From assembly GCF_025564065.1 (NCBI RefSeq), contig NZ_JAMGZK010000042.1, positions 95,229 to 159,228 on the forward strand: 64,000 nt of DNA. The letters run 5' to 3'. Below, in pieces: positions 1-12,585 of this stretch. A program made the translations under genes and the position numbers. The DNA is from Silvania hatchlandensis. GTDB taxonomy: Bacteria > Pseudomonadota > Gammaproteobacteria > Enterobacterales > Enterobacteriaceae. The stretch's first letter is position 1. Every line of letters starts with the position of its first letter. The notes under the pieces are model-generated. The model saw nothing but the letters and a program-made list of their open reading frames with translations, was not told where the DNA came from and did no database searches.

Positions 1-1
1 G

Positions 2-748
2 TACGGCTTTAACGATTTCAAACTGAAGGGCGGTGTGCTGGCCGGTGAAGAAGAGGCTGAATCGATTGTCGCGCTGGCGAAGCGCTTCCCGCAGGCGCGC
101 GTGACGCTGGATCCAAACGGTGCCTGGTCGCTGGAAGAGGCGATTCGGATCGGTAAACAGCTGAAAGGCGTACTGGCCTACGCAGAAGATCCGTGTGGCG
201 CTGAGCAGGGCTTCTCCGGGCGTGAAGTGATGGCGGAATTCCGTCGCGCCACCGGCCTGCCGACCGCGACCAACATGATCGCCACCGACTGGCGTCAAAT
301 GGGCCATACGCTGTCGCTGCAGTCAGTCGACATTCCGCTGGCGGACCCGCACTTCTGGACTATGCAGGGCTCAGTACGCGTGGCGCAGATGTGTCACGAG
401 TTCGGCCTGACCTGGGGCTCTCACTCCAACAACCACTTTGATATCTCGCTGGCGATGTTTACCCATGTGGCGGCTGCCGCACCGGGCAACATCACCGCCA
501 TCGACACCCACTGGATCTGGCAGGAAGGCAATCAGCGTCTGACCAAACAGCCGTTCGAAATCAAAGGCGGCATGGTGCAGGTGCCAACCACGCCTGGCCT
601 TGGCGTTGAGCTGGATATGGATCAGGTGATGAAGGCGCACGAGCTGTATCTGCAGCACGGTCTGGGCGCGCGCGATGATGCGATGGCGATGCAGTATCTG
701 ATTCCGGAGTGGACATTCAACAACAAGCGCCCTTGCATGGTGCGCTAA
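2..748 (+). CDS. gudD: Glucarate dehydratase, C-terminal part (cut by window edge)
   Basis: Dehydrates D-glucarate to 5-keto-4-deoxyglucarate in the cytosol, the first step of glucarate catabolism. Only about the last 248 codons are present; the family is near 446 residues, so the start lies left of the window. The reading frame is open from base 2. Enolase-superfamily features are visible: the KLKGG lysine pair, the metal-ligand aspartate in LDPNGAW, the glutamate in YAEDPCG, the asparagine in TATNMIATD and the catalytic histidine in [10 protein letters not shown]. The C-terminus NKRPCMVR matches GudD rather than the paralog GudX. It is followed by a hairpin and then garK, whose kinase acts further down the same pathway. 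Confidence 0.93.
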   Translation, partial: YGFNDFKLKGGVLAGEEEAESIVALAKRFPQARVTLDPNGAWSLEEAIRIGKQLKGVLAYAEDPCGAEQGFSGREVMAEFRRATGLPTATNMIATDWRQMGHTLSLQSVDIPLADPHFWTMQGSVRVAQMCHEFGLTWGSHSNNHFDISLAMFTHVAAAAPGNITAIDTHWIWQEGNQRLTKQPFEIKGGMVQVPTTPGLGVELDMDQVMKAHELYLQHGLGARDDAMAMQYLIPEWTFNNKRPCMVR

Positions 749-755
749 GTCGGGT

Positions 756-787
756 GCCGGTTCCTGCGGGAGCCGGCATTTTCTGTT
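756..787 (+). terminator. Hairpin terminator after gudD
   Basis: GCCGGTTCC (756-764), loop TGC, and a complementary arm ending at 777 form a 9-bp stem with one G-U pair, followed by a T-rich tract (779-787). It suggests that garK is at least partly transcribed separately from gudD. Confidence 0.6.
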
Positions 788-835
788 TCGTTCCGGGTGT
801 ATGCTTAGGGTAGTCAACATGCGTAAGGACGGCTT

Positions 836-1975
836 ATGAAAATTGTTATCGCACCGGACTCCTACAAGGAAAGTTTGAGCGCCCTGGCAGTGGCGACGGC
901 GATAGAAGAGGGGTTTTGCGAGATTTTCCCTACGGCAGAGTACGTCAAACTGCCGGTTGCTGACGGGGGCGAAGGCACCGTCGAAGCGATGGTGGCCGCC
1001 ACGCAGGGGCAGATTATTCAGGTGCGCGTAACCGGGCCGCTGGGCGAGCATGTTGACGGTTTTTATGGCCGCTCCGGGGACCAGAAAAGCGCCTTTATCG
1101 AGATGGCGGCGGCTAGCGGTCTGGAGCTGGTGGTTCCTGCCCAACGCAATCCACTGATCACCACCTCCTGGGGCACCGGCGAGCTGATCCGCCATGCGCT
1201 GGATGCGGGTGTTAAACACATTATTATCGGCATTGGCGGCAGCGCCACCAATGACGGCGGCGCAGGCATGGTGCAGGCGCTGGGTGCCGCGTTGCTGGAT
1301 GAACGGGGTGAGCCAATCGGCCCTGGCGGCAGCGAGCTGGAAAAGCTGGCGCGTATCGACATCAGCGGGCTGGATAAACGGCTGGCAGAGTGCCGGATTG
1401 AAGTCGCCTGTGACGTCACTAATCCCCTGACCGGTGAAAGCGGGGCGAGTGCGATATTCGGGCCGCAAAAAGGGGCCACGCCGGAGATGATCGAACGTCT
1501 CGATCGCGCACTGGCGCACTATGCGCAGATCATTGCCCGCGACCTCGACGTTGAAGTGCTCAAACTGGAAGGCGGCGGAGCGGCAGGCGGAATGGGGGCA
1601 GCGCTGTACGCATTCTGTGGCGCGCAGCTGCGCCAGGGTATTGAAATTGTTACCGATGCGCTCGACCTGGACAGCCAGGTAGCCGATGCCGATCTGGTGA
1701 TCACCGGCGAAGGGCGAATCGACAGCCAGACCGTTCATGGCAAAGTCCCGGTTGGGGTGGCAAAAATTGCCAAACGCTACAACAAACCGGTGATTGGCCT
1801 CGCGGGTAGCCTGACAGCAGACGTTGGCGTAGTTCACGAACACGGTATCGACGCGGTCTTTAGCGTGATCTATACCGTCTGCACGCTGGAAGAGGCGTTG
1901 GAAGACGCGGCTGAAAACGTGCGGATGGCGGCCAGAAATATTGCCGCGGTATTGAAAGTGGGGATGGAGGTTTAA
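836..1975 (+). CDS. garK: Glycerate 2-kinase (GarK/GlxK type)
   Basis: Phosphorylates D-glycerate to 2-phosphoglycerate with ATP, ending the glucarate/galactarate route. It is 379 residues, close to the usual 381, and starts MKIVIAPDSYKESL like the enteric GarK/GlxK kinases. Glycine-rich GIGGSATNDGGAG (near residue 130) and the C-terminal TGEGRIDSQ motif are intact. The ATG is preceded by AAGGA at 825-829. Its place just after gudD favours GarK over the allantoin-pathway GlxK, but the two paralogs are similar and the symbol is assigned on context. It runs convergently towards barA. Confidence 0.85.
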   Translation: MKIVIAPDSYKESLSALAVATAIEEGFCEIFPTAEYVKLPVADGGEGTVEAMVAATQGQIIQVRVTGPLGEHVDGFYGRSGDQKSAFIEMAAASGLELVVPAQRNPLITTSWGTGELIRHALDAGVKHIIIGIGGSATNDGGAGMVQALGAALLDERGEPIGPGGSELEKLARIDISGLDKRLAECRIEVACDVTNPLTGESGASAIFGPQKGATPEMIERLDRALAHYAQIIARDLDVEVLKLEGGGAAGGMGAALYAFCGAQLRQGIEIVTDALDLDSQVADADLVITGEGRIDSQTVHGKVPVGVAKIAKRYNKPVIGLAGSLTADVGVVHEHGIDAVFSVIYTVCTLEEALEDAAENVRMAARNIAAVLKVGMEV

Positions 1976-1998
1976 CGAAGGCCGATATCCACACGATC

Positions 1999-2022
1999 AC
2001 CCTTTCCCAGACGGGAGAGGGT
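1999..2022. terminator. Hairpin between convergent garK and barA
   Basis: A 10-bp inverted repeat, ACCCTTTCCC / GGGAGAGGGT with one G-U pair and loop AGAC, lies between the two stop codons. There is no clear T-tract on either side, so it may be a rho-independent stop or a short dispersed repeat; a similar hairpin occurs at 53768. Confidence 0.5.
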
Positions 2023-2024
2023 TG

Positions 2025-4784
2025 TTACGCCCTCAGCACCTTCATCGCTTCCCGCGTGACATTATTCATCTCATCCAGCAACTCCAGAAACTCCGGCTCC
2101 AGCTCGCTTTCCGGCGTTCCCGAGCGCAGCTGTTGTTCCAGCAACTGGCACAGGTTTTTCAGGCGCGGGACGCCGCTGTAGCCGCAGCTACCGTGCAGCT
2201 TATGGATCGCGTCGGTGAGTCCTTCCGGTTTTTCTCCGACCAGCTGTTCTTCCACTTTGTTGCGGATCTCCGGCAGGAAGGCGATCAGCATCTGCAGCAT
2301 CTCCCGGGCCAGGTCAGGTTTTCCCGCCGCCTGGCGTAAAGCCAGCTGCCAGTCGAGTGTCTCGCTGGTGTTGGCAGGGGCCTCTGGCGTCTCGGAAGGT
2401 GCAATCCAGTTGCCCGTCACCGGGCCCGGCTTATAGCGCAGCAGCAGGTTGTGCAGCTTCCCTTCCTCAATCGGTTTTGCCAGATAGTCGTTCATCCCGG
2501 CACTCAACAGCTTCTCTTTCTGGCCCGCCATGGCATGCGCGGTCACGGCGATAACCGGGGTTTGCTGTTGATGCGGGAGCTGGCGAATCAGCTCGCAGGC
2601 ACGAATGCCGTCCATGCCGGGCATCTGAATATCCATCAGAATCAGGTCAAACTGCGTCTGTCGGGCACGTTCAACCGCCTGCAGGCCGCTCTCACACAGC
2701 TCGACGTGCTGCACCTGATCCTCAAGCAGAACGCCGATAAGTTTCAGGTTGGCGGGGTTGTCATCCACTGCCATCACGGTCATCGGCAGTTTGCTTTCAT
2801 TGCTGACAATTGGCGCAACGTAGTGGTTCAGGCGGCAATATTCCGTCAGCGTCGGTAACAGGCGCGTGGCGGTCAGCGGTTTAAGCAGGCACGCTGCTGC
2901 GCCGTCATGCTTAAGTTCTTCGGCGTTTATCTGCGCGTGGCACGGCAGCGCCAGCAGCAGGTAATCGGTCATCGAGGCCGCTTTTGCCAGCCGTTCCTGC
3001 TGCATGGTCAGCTCGCCGGTAAAGGTCACCGGGATCCCCATCAGCAGAATGTCGTAATGCTCCACCGGCAGGGCGGAAAACGCCGGGCTGTAGACCACGT
3101 CCAGCGGTGTGGTGCTCAATACATCCAGCGTACTCTGCGCCGCTGCAGCGTTGGGTTCAATGTAGGCCAGCCGTTTACCCTGCAGGCAATCCATCGCCGG
3201 GCGATCGGTCAGCACGTTCGGGTTCAGGTCAAGATTGATGTGGAACCAGAAGGTCGACCCCCGGTTGGGCTGGCTGTGGAAGGAGATATCCCCGCCCATC
3301 TCTTTCACCAGCTTTTGAGTGATCACCAGCCCCAGTCCGGTACCGCCGTGACGGCGCGAAATGCTGGCGTCCGCCTGGCGGAAGGCCTGGAACAGCCGGG
3401 ACTGATCGCGTTCCGGGATGCCAATCCCGGTGTCGCGGATCTGCACCTCAATCTGCACCTTGGTATTGCTGAGGGCGCGCTTTTCAACCAGCACGTCAAT
3501 GTTGCCGCTTTCGGTGAATTTGATGGCGTTCCCTACCAGGTTGGTGATCACCTGCTGCAGGCGCAGCGGATCGCCTATTACGTTATCCGGCACGTCATTT
3601 TTGATGTTCAGCGTCAGCTCCAGCCCCTTGTCGTGGGAGGAGTGCGCCAACAGGGTCACCACTTCATCCAGCGTATTACGCAGCGGGAACGGGATGCTTT
3701 CCAGAATCAGCTTGCCCGCCTCCAGCTTGGAGAAATCGAGCACGTCATTGATGATCGCCAGCAGGTTATTGGCCGAGCGTTCAATGGTATGCAGGTGGTC
3801 GCGCTGGGTTGGATTCAGCTCGGTTTTCAGAGTCAGACGGGTAAAGCCAATCACCCCATTTAGCGGGGTGCGCAGTTCGTGGGACATGTTCGCCAAAAAC
3901 TCGGATTTTATGCGCGCCGCTTCCTGGGCGCGCTTTTTGGCCAGATCCAGCTCGACGTTTTGGATCTCCATCTGCTCCAGGGTTTCACGCAGGTCGGAGG
4001 TGGCCTGATCGACGTTATGCTGCATCTCTTCATGGTACGCCGCCAGCGACATCGCCATCGAGTTGATGCCGTTTTTCAGCATATCCAGTTCGCCGAGCAT
4101 AAAGCCTTCAACGCGGCTGTCGAGCTGGCCCCGACGGATCCGGTCGACGGTATTCACCATGTTGCGGATAGGGCTGGTAACATCGCGCATCAGTCGCCAA
4201 CCAAAGATCAGCGCAATGCCGATACAGAACAGCATCATGACGGTGGAGATAAAAATTTCTTTGTACTGCTGCAGGCGCACGGACTTGAGATCCAACTCCA
4301 GCGCCACATATCCCAGCATATTGTTGTCGGGCTTGGCATCTGAACTGGCTGATTCATCAGGTGAATAGCTTTCCGAGGTGATCGGCGTGCGCAGGATCAT
4401 CCTGTCTCCCTGATGGATAACGCTCAGACGCCTGGGAAACGCCATGCCGTCGGGGATCTTCATCGTACCGGGGTCGATGTGGGTATTGGACGTGACAAAC
4501 AGGCGATTATTTTGGTCATAGACGGTGATGGCGCGCACAATATCCGAGTGGCGACGGTGCAAAACGCTGATAAGCTGGCCTATAGATTCGCGGTTTTGCA
4601 GGGTCATGCCGTATTCACTGGAGACGGCCAGCGGTTCAATAATGCTGGCTCCCGCATCCTCTAACTGGCGTTGCAGGTCGTTATAACGGTGAACCACAAA
4701 GAAGGTGCTCAGCAGCAAACCAATGAGTACGGTAGGGGCGAGGATCAAAATCATCATGCGCGCACGCAGGCTGTAGTTGGTCAT
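2025..4784 (-). CDS. barA: Hybrid sensor histidine kinase BarA
   Basis: Inner-membrane tripartite sensor kinase that senses short-chain carboxylates and phosphorylates UvrY, driving CsrB/CsrC RNA synthesis and so opposing CsrA. It is 919 residues (E. coli 918). Two membrane segments (about 11-31 and 178-196) flank a periplasmic region. A HAMP segment is followed by the HisKA site H302 in [15 protein letters not shown], an ATPase domain, a receiver with D718 in [10 protein letters not shown], and an HPt domain with H864 in IHKLHGSCG. All three phosphorelay residues are present. It diverges from rlmD across about 57 bases, as in E. coli. Its final effector gene, csrA, lies at 63251. Confidence 0.97.
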   Translation of the reverse strand: MTNYSLRARMMILILAPTVLIGLLLSTFFVVHRYNDLQRQLEDAGASIIEPLAVSSEYGMTLQNRESIGQLISVLHRRHSDIVRAITVYDQNNRLFVTSNTHIDPGTMKIPDGMAFPRRLSVIHQGDRMILRTPITSESYSPDESASSDAKPDNNMLGYVALELDLKSVRLQQYKEIFISTVMMLFCIGIALIFGWRLMRDVTSPIRNMVNTVDRIRRGQLDSRVEGFMLGELDMLKNGINSMAMSLAAYHEEMQHNVDQATSDLRETLEQMEIQNVELDLAKKRAQEAARIKSEFLANMSHELRTPLNGVIGFTRLTLKTELNPTQRDHLHTIERSANNLLAIINDVLDFSKLEAGKLILESIPFPLRNTLDEVVTLLAHSSHDKGLELTLNIKNDVPDNVIGDPLRLQQVITNLVGNAIKFTESGNIDVLVEKRALSNTKVQIEVQIRDTGIGIPERDQSRLFQAFRQADASISRRHGGTGLGLVITQKLVKEMGGDISFHSQPNRGSTFWFHINLDLNPNVLTDRPAMDCLQGKRLAYIEPNAAAAQSTLDVLSTTPLDVVYSPAFSALPVEHYDILLMGIPVTFTGELTMQQERLAKAASMTDYLLLALPCHAQINAEELKHDGAAACLLKPLTATRLLPTLTEYCRLNHYVAPIVSNESKLPMTVMAVDDNPANLKLIGVLLEDQVQHVELCESGLQAVERARQTQFDLILMDIQMPGMDGIRACELIRQLPHQQQTPVIAVTAHAMAGQKEKLLSAGMNDYLAKPIEEGKLHNLLLRYKPGPVTGNWIAPSETPEAPANTSETLDWQLALRQAAGKPDLAREMLQMLIAFLPEIRNKVEEQLVGEKPEGLTDAIHKLHGSCGYSGVPRLKNLCQLLEQQLRSGTPESELEPEFLELLDEMNNVTREAMKVLRA

Positions 4785-4841
4785 GGAGTTCCGTTATGGG
4801 ACAATTAGAGTCAATATGTTCATTTGAGAAAATACCCGGTA

Positions 4842-6140
4842 ATGGCGCAATTCTACTCTGCAAAGCGACGCGTGACGACGCGTCAGATCATAACTGTTGA
4901 TGTCACCGACCTCGATCCCTTCGGTCAGGGCGTGGCGCGCCATGACGGGAAGGCCCTGTTTATTCCCGGCCTGCTGCCGGATGAGCGAGCGGAAATCACC
5001 CTGACGGAAGAGAAACGGCAGTACGCGCGCGGGCAGGTCAAACGCCGGCTTAATGATAGCCCGGAACGCGTTAAACCACGCTGCGCGCACTTTGGCGTTT
5101 GCGGCGGCTGCCAGCAGCAGCATGCCAGCGTTGCGCTGCAGGATCGCAGTAAAAGCCGCGCCCTCGCGCGACTGATGAAGCATGACGTTAATGAGATTAT
5201 CGCCGGTGACCCCTGGGGCTACCGCCGCCGGGCGCGCCTGAGCCTGAATTACCTGCCGAAAACCGCGCGTCTGGAGATGGGCTTTCGCAAGGCTAACGCC
5301 AGCGAGATTGTCGATATCAAACAGTGCCCCATTCTGGTGCCCCGTCTTGAGGCATTGCTGCCAGAGGTGCGTGCATGCCTTTCTGAGCTGCAGAGCGTTC
5401 GCCATCTGGGGCACGTTGAACTGGTGCTGGCGAACGGCGGCCCGATGATGGTCCTGCGCCACACCGCGCCACTTTCTGCCCGCGATCGCGAAAAACTGGA
5501 ACGCTTTTCGCATTCTCATGACCTCGCGCTGTATCTCGCCCCGCAAAGCGACATACTTGAGCACGTAACAGGTGAAGCGCCCTGGTACGATTCAGACGGG
5601 CTACGCTTATCGTTCAGTCCGCGCGATTTCATTCAGGTCAACGATGGCGTTAACCAGCAGATGGTGGCGACGGCGCTGGACTGGCTGGATATTCAGCCAG
5701 AAGACCGGGTGCTGGATCTGTTCTGCGGGATGGGCAATTTTACCCTGCCGCTGGCAAAACGAGCGCAAAGTGTGGTCGGGGTCGAAGGCGTGGCGGCGCT
5801 GGTGGAGAAAGGGCGTGACAACGCGGTTCACAATGCGCTGCACAATGTGACATTTTTTCACGAGAATCTGGAAGAAGATGTCACTCTACAGCCCTGGGCG
5901 AAGCACGGCTTTGATAAAATCCTTTTGGATCCGGCGCGTGCCGGTGCCCCTGGCGTGATGCAGCATATTATTAAACTCGCGCCAAAACGTGTGGTCTATG
6001 TTTCCTGTAATCCGGCGACGCTGTCCCGGGACAGTGAGTCATTATTAGCCGCGGGTTACCAGATTCAGCGTCTGGCAATGCTGGATATGTTCCCGCACAC
6101 TGGGCATCTGGAATCAATGGCGCTGTTCACGCTTAACTGA
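4842..6140 (+). CDS. rlmD: 23S rRNA (uracil-1939-C5)-methyltransferase
   Basis: Methylates U1939 of 23S rRNA using SAM. It has an N-terminal TRAM domain and an iron-sulfur cluster bound by C81, C87, C90 and C162. The SAM site is in [15 protein letters not shown], and the catalytic nucleophile is C389 in YVSCNPATL. It is 432 residues (E. coli 433). A TTG six codons upstream (4824) is in frame, but the ATG at 4842 gives the conserved start [10 protein letters not shown] and is preferred. It diverges from barA and is followed by relA. Confidence 0.96.
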   Translation: MAQFYSAKRRVTTRQIITVDVTDLDPFGQGVARHDGKALFIPGLLPDERAEITLTEEKRQYARGQVKRRLNDSPERVKPRCAHFGVCGGCQQQHASVALQDRSKSRALARLMKHDVNEIIAGDPWGYRRRARLSLNYLPKTARLEMGFRKANASEIVDIKQCPILVPRLEALLPEVRACLSELQSVRHLGHVELVLANGGPMMVLRHTAPLSARDREKLERFSHSHDLALYLAPQSDILEHVTGEAPWYDSDGLRLSFSPRDFIQVNDGVNQQMVATALDWLDIQPEDRVLDLFCGMGNFTLPLAKRAQSVVGVEGVAALVEKGRDNAVHNALHNVTFFHENLEEDVTLQPWAKHGFDKILLDPARAGAPGVMQHIIKLAPKRVVYVSCNPATLSRDSESLLAAGYQIQRLAMLDMFPHTGHLESMALFTLN

Positions 6141-6152
6141 TGAATTTCGGCT

Positions 6153-6166
6153 TGTCGAATTCGACA
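6153..6166. repeat. Perfect 14-bp palindrome between rlmD and relA
   Basis: TGTCGAATTCGACA is its own reverse complement and sits between the rlmD stop and the relA ribosome-binding site. It could form a small mRNA hairpin or bind a dimeric protein. No function is assigned. Confidence 0.5.
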
Positions 6167-6192
6167 GGCACGGGTCCCTAAAGGAGAGGACG

Positions 6193-8424
6193 ATGGTTGC
6201 GGTAAGAAGTGCACATCTCAATAAAGCTGGAGAGTTTGACCCACAAAAATGGATCGCCAGTCTGGGAATATCCAGCCAGCAGTCGTGTGAACGTTTAACC
6301 GAAACCTGGGCCTACTGTTTGCGCACTACCCAGGGGCATCCCGATGCGGATCTGCTGCTGTGGCGCGGTGTGGAGATGGTCGAAATCCTCTCCATGCTCA
6401 ATATGGACATTGAAACGCTGCAGGCGGCGCTCCTGTTCCCGCTGGCTGATGCAGATGTGGTCAGCGAAGACGTTCTGCGTGAGAGCGTCGGCAAATCTGT
6501 GGTCGCACTGATCCACGGCGTGCGAGATATGGCGGCCATTCGCCAACTGAAAGCCGCGCATACGGATTCCGTCTCCGCTGAACAGGTGGATAATGTCCGC
6601 CGTATGCTGCTGGCAATGGTGGACGATTTCCGCTGCGTGGTGATCAAGCTGGCGGAGCGCGTGGCTCATCTGCGCGAAGTGAAAGACGCGCCGGAAGATG
6701 AGCGCGTGCTGGCGGCCAAAGAGTGCACCAATATTTACGCGCCGCTGGCGAACCGCTTAGGGATCGGGCAACTGAAATGGGAGCTGGAAGATTACTGCTT
6801 CCGCTATCTGCATCCGGCGGAATACAAGCGCATTGCGAAACTGCTGCACGAACGCCGTATCGACCGGGAGCATTACATCGACGAATTCGTCGGTGGATTG
6901 CGCAAGGCGATGAAAGAAGAAAACGTGCGAGCAGAAGTCTATGGCCGCCCGAAACACATCTACAGCATCTGGCGCAAAATGCAGAAGAAGCATTTGGCCT
7001 TTGATGAGCTGTTTGACGTGCGTGCGGTGCGAATTGTGGCCGAACGGTTGCAGGACTGCTATGCCGCGCTGGGCATCGTGCATACCCATTTCCGCCACCT
7101 GCCGGACGAGTTTGACGACTACGTGGCGAACCCAAAACCGAACGGCTATCAGTCGATCCATACCGTGGTGCTGGGGCCGGGCGGCAAAACGGTTGAAATC
7201 CAGATCCGTACCAAACAGATGCACGAAGAGTCCGAGCTGGGTGTTGCTGCGCACTGGAAGTACAAAGAGGGCACCTCCAGCGGCGCGCGTTCCGGCCACG
7301 AAGATCGTATTGCCTGGCTGCGCAAGCTGATTGCGTGGCAGGAAGAGATGGCCGACTCCGGCGAAATGCTCGATGAAGTGCGCAGCCAGGTCTTTGACGA
7401 CCGGGTTTACGTCTTTACGCCAAAGGGCGATGTCGTCGATCTTCCGGCGGGCTCGACGCCGCTCGACTTCGCCTACCACATCCACAGCGATGTGGGACAC
7501 CGCTGCATCGGGGCCAAAATCGGTGGGCGCATCGTGCCTTTCACCTATCAGCTGCAGATGGGCGATCAGATAGAAATCATCACCCAGAAACAGCCGAACC
7601 CCAGCCGTGACTGGCTGAACCCGAACCTGGGCTACGTCACTACCAGCCGCGGACGCTCTAAAATTCACGCCTGGTTCCGTAAACAGGACCGTGACAAAAA
7701 CATCCTTGCGGGTCGCCAGATCCTCGATGACGAGCTGGAGCATTTAGGCATCCACCTGAAAGAGGCGGAGAAATTCCTGCTGCCCCGCTACAACTTTAAC
7801 GAGCTTGACGAGCTACTGGCGGCGATTGGCGGTGGGGACATTCGTCTCAACCAGATGGTTAATTTCCTGCAGGCGCAGTTCAACAAACCGAGTGCAGCCG
7901 AGCAGGATGCGGCTGCGCTGAAGCTGCTGCAGCAGAAGACCTACACGCCACCGCATCGCAGTAAAGACAATGGTCGGGTGGTGGTCGAAGGCGTTGGCAA
8001 TTTAATGCACCACATTGCCCGCTGCTGTCAGCCGATCCCGGGGGACGAGATAGTCGGCTTTATCACCCAGGGGCGCGGGATCTCCATTCACCGGGCGGAC
8101 TGCGATCAGCTGGAAGATTTACAGTCGCATGCGCCGGAACGTATTGTCGATGCGGTATGGGGCGAGAGCTACTCCGCGGGCTATTCGCTGGTGGTGCGGG
8201 TTGCGGCCAACGATCGCAGCGGCCTGCTGCGCGACATCACCACTATTCTGGCTAACGAAAAAGTGAATGTGCTGGGGGTCGCCAGCCGCAGCGATACCCG
8301 CCAGCAGCTCGCTACCATCGACATGACGATTGAAATCTATAACCTGCAGGTGCTGGGCCGGGTGCTCGGCAAGCTGAACCAGGTGCCGGATGTGATTGAC
8401 GCCCGTCGTCTTCACGGCGGATAA
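6193..8424 (+). CDS. relA: GTP pyrophosphokinase RelA ((p)ppGpp synthetase I)
   Basis: Ribosome-associated synthetase that makes pppGpp/ppGpp from GTP or GDP plus ATP when uncharged tRNA enters the A site. It is 743 residues (E. coli 744). The N-terminal hydrolase-like domain lacks the HD catalytic motif (LLFPLADAD where the HD pair would be), as expected for a monofunctional RelA. The synthetase part has GRPKHIYSIWRKM and ANPKPNGYQSIHT. A TGS domain (VYVFTPKGDVVDLPAGST) and C-terminal zinc-finger and ACT segments follow. The start has a strong AAGGAGAGG site. mazEF, which follows relA in E. coli, is absent here. Confidence 0.97.
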   Translation: MVAVRSAHLNKAGEFDPQKWIASLGISSQQSCERLTETWAYCLRTTQGHPDADLLLWRGVEMVEILSMLNMDIETLQAALLFPLADADVVSEDVLRESVGKSVVALIHGVRDMAAIRQLKAAHTDSVSAEQVDNVRRMLLAMVDDFRCVVIKLAERVAHLREVKDAPEDERVLAAKECTNIYAPLANRLGIGQLKWELEDYCFRYLHPAEYKRIAKLLHERRIDREHYIDEFVGGLRKAMKEENVRAEVYGRPKHIYSIWRKMQKKHLAFDELFDVRAVRIVAERLQDCYAALGIVHTHFRHLPDEFDDYVANPKPNGYQSIHTVVLGPGGKTVEIQIRTKQMHEESELGVAAHWKYKEGTSSGARSGHEDRIAWLRKLIAWQEEMADSGEMLDEVRSQVFDDRVYVFTPKGDVVDLPAGSTPLDFAYHIHSDVGHRCIGAKIGGRIVPFTYQLQMGDQIEIITQKQPNPSRDWLNPNLGYVTTSRGRSKIHAWFRKQDRDKNILAGRQILDDELEHLGIHLKEAEKFLLPRYNFNELDELLAAIGGGDIRLNQMVNFLQAQFNKPSAAEQDAAALKLLQQKTYTPPHRSKDNGRVVVEGVGNLMHHIARCCQPIPGDEIVGFITQGRGISIHRADCDQLEDLQSHAPERIVDAVWGESYSAGYSLVVRVAANDRSGLLRDITTILANEKVNVLGVASRSDTRQQLATIDMTIEIYNLQVLGRVLGKLNQVPDVIDARRLHGG

Positions 8425-8442
8425 GATTGCCATCTTTTGTAG

Positions 8443-8473
8443 GCCGGGTCAGGTGTCGTCGCCCCCGGCTTTT
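8443..8473. repeat. REP-like hairpin after relA
   Basis: GCCGGG (8443-8448) and CCCGGC (8464-8469) form a stem followed by TTTT. The preceding GTAG and the GCCGGGT start resemble enterobacterial REP (PU) units, also found at 22435 and 42999. It may act as a terminator or mRNA-stabilising end for relA. Confidence 0.5.
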
Positions 8474-8494
8474 CTTATTTATCAGGAATGACTC

Positions 8495-9286
8495 ATGACC
8501 CAAATCGACCGCCTGCTTGGCATTATGCAGCGCCTCCGCGACCCGCAAACCGGCTGTCCATGGGACAAAGAGCAGACTTTCGCCACTATCGCGCCTTACA
8601 CTCTGGAAGAGACCTACGAAGTGCTGGACGCCATCTCCCGTCAAGATTTTGACGATCTGCGCGGTGAACTGGGCGACCTGCTGTTCCAGGTGGTGTTCTA
8701 CGCGCAAATGGCCCAGGAAGAAGGGCGCTTTGATTTCAATGATATTTGTGCCGCCATCAGCGACAAACTGGAACGCCGCCACCCGCACATTTTTGGCGAT
8801 GCGACCGCAGAAACCAGTCACGACGTGCTGACCCGCTGGGAGCAAATCAAAACCGCTGAGCGTGCGGAAAAAGCACAGCATTCGGCGCTGGATGATATCC
8901 CCCTCAGCCTGCCGGCGCTGATGCGTGCGCATAAAATCCAGAAACGTTGCTCGACGGTGGGGTTCGACTGGACTTCCCTCGGGCCGGTGCTCGACAAAGT
9001 GCACGAAGAGATCGACGAAGTGATGCACGAAGCGCAGCAGGCCGTCATCGATCAGGCAAAGCTGGAAGAGGAGATGGGCGACCTGCTGTTTGCGACGGTG
9101 AATTTATCGCGTCATTTAGGGGTAAAAGCCGAAACCGCCCTGCAGAAAGCCAACCTCAAGTTTGAGCGTCGTTTCCGCGAAGTGGAGCGCATCATTGCCG
9201 CGCGCGGGCTGGAAATGACCGGCGTTGACCTCGAGGCGATGGAAGAAGTCTGGCAGGAAGTAAAACGCCAGGAATATGATCTCTAA
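8495..9286 (+). CDS. mazG: Nucleoside triphosphate pyrophosphohydrolase MazG
   Basis: Cytosolic pyrophosphohydrolase that converts (d)NTPs to (d)NMPs plus PPi; in E. coli it limits ppGpp-linked starvation responses. It is 263 residues, the same as E. coli. Two tandem MazG domains are visible, each with acidic metal-binding pairs: EETYEVLD with GELGDLLFQ near residue 50, and HEEIDEVMHE with EEEMGDLLF near residue 180. It follows relA by about 70 bases, and the mazE/mazF toxin-antitoxin pair usually found between them is missing. Confidence 0.95.
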   Translation: MTQIDRLLGIMQRLRDPQTGCPWDKEQTFATIAPYTLEETYEVLDAISRQDFDDLRGELGDLLFQVVFYAQMAQEEGRFDFNDICAAISDKLERRHPHIFGDATAETSHDVLTRWEQIKTAERAEKAQHSALDDIPLSLPALMRAHKIQKRCSTVGFDWTSLGPVLDKVHEEIDEVMHEAQQAVIDQAKLEEEMGDLLFATVNLSRHLGVKAETALQKANLKFERRFREVERIIAARGLEMTGVDLEAMEEVWQEVKRQEYDL

Positions 9287-9289
9287 CGG

Positions 9290-9355
9290 GTTTTTGCGAT
9301 CAAGCGCAATTTGTGTGATTTTTTAAATGACAAGCGCTTGATTTGCGTCAAAAAC
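9290..9355 (+). other. Long interrupted inverted repeat between mazG and pyrG
   Basis: Outer arms GTTTTTG (9290-9296) and CAAAAAC (9349-9355) and inner arms ATCAAGCGC (9299-9307) and GCGCTTGAT (9334-9342) are nested symmetrically around an A+T-rich loop of about 26 bases. The nesting implies a structured RNA or a looped operator. No family is recognised. Confidence 0.45.
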
Positions 9356-9421
9356 ATTTACCCCAAAGGGGCTATTTTCTCACTCCCTGCGTTTGTTTGA
9401 GCCTGATGAAGAGGAGGAATA

Positions 9422-11148
<1,727 letters not shown>

Positions 11149-11158
11149 GAAAAGTTAG

Positions 11159-12526
<1,368 letters not shown>

Positions 12527-12548
12527 TCTACTGAGCTTTCACTCTTAA

Positions 12549-12577
12549 GAAAAAACCCGCTTCGGCGGGTTTTTTTA
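12549..12577 (+). terminator. Strong rho-independent terminator of eno
   Basis: AACCCGC (12554-12560), a TTCG tetraloop and GCGGGTT (12565-12571) are flanked by an A-run and a T-run to 12576. The symmetry allows it to serve the convergent RpiR-type gene on the minus strand too. Confidence 0.93.
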
Positions 12578-12585
12578 TGGCTGAT

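Noticed and set aside
371..1843. 490-codon open frame on the minus strand across gudD and garK
   Set aside because: It lies antisense to two well-conserved genes, has no recognisable domain, and spans their intergenic terminator. Long antisense frames are common in GC-rich genes.
2907..3863. 318-codon plus-strand frame inside barA
   Set aside because: Antisense to conserved kinase domains, no ribosome-binding site or family match.
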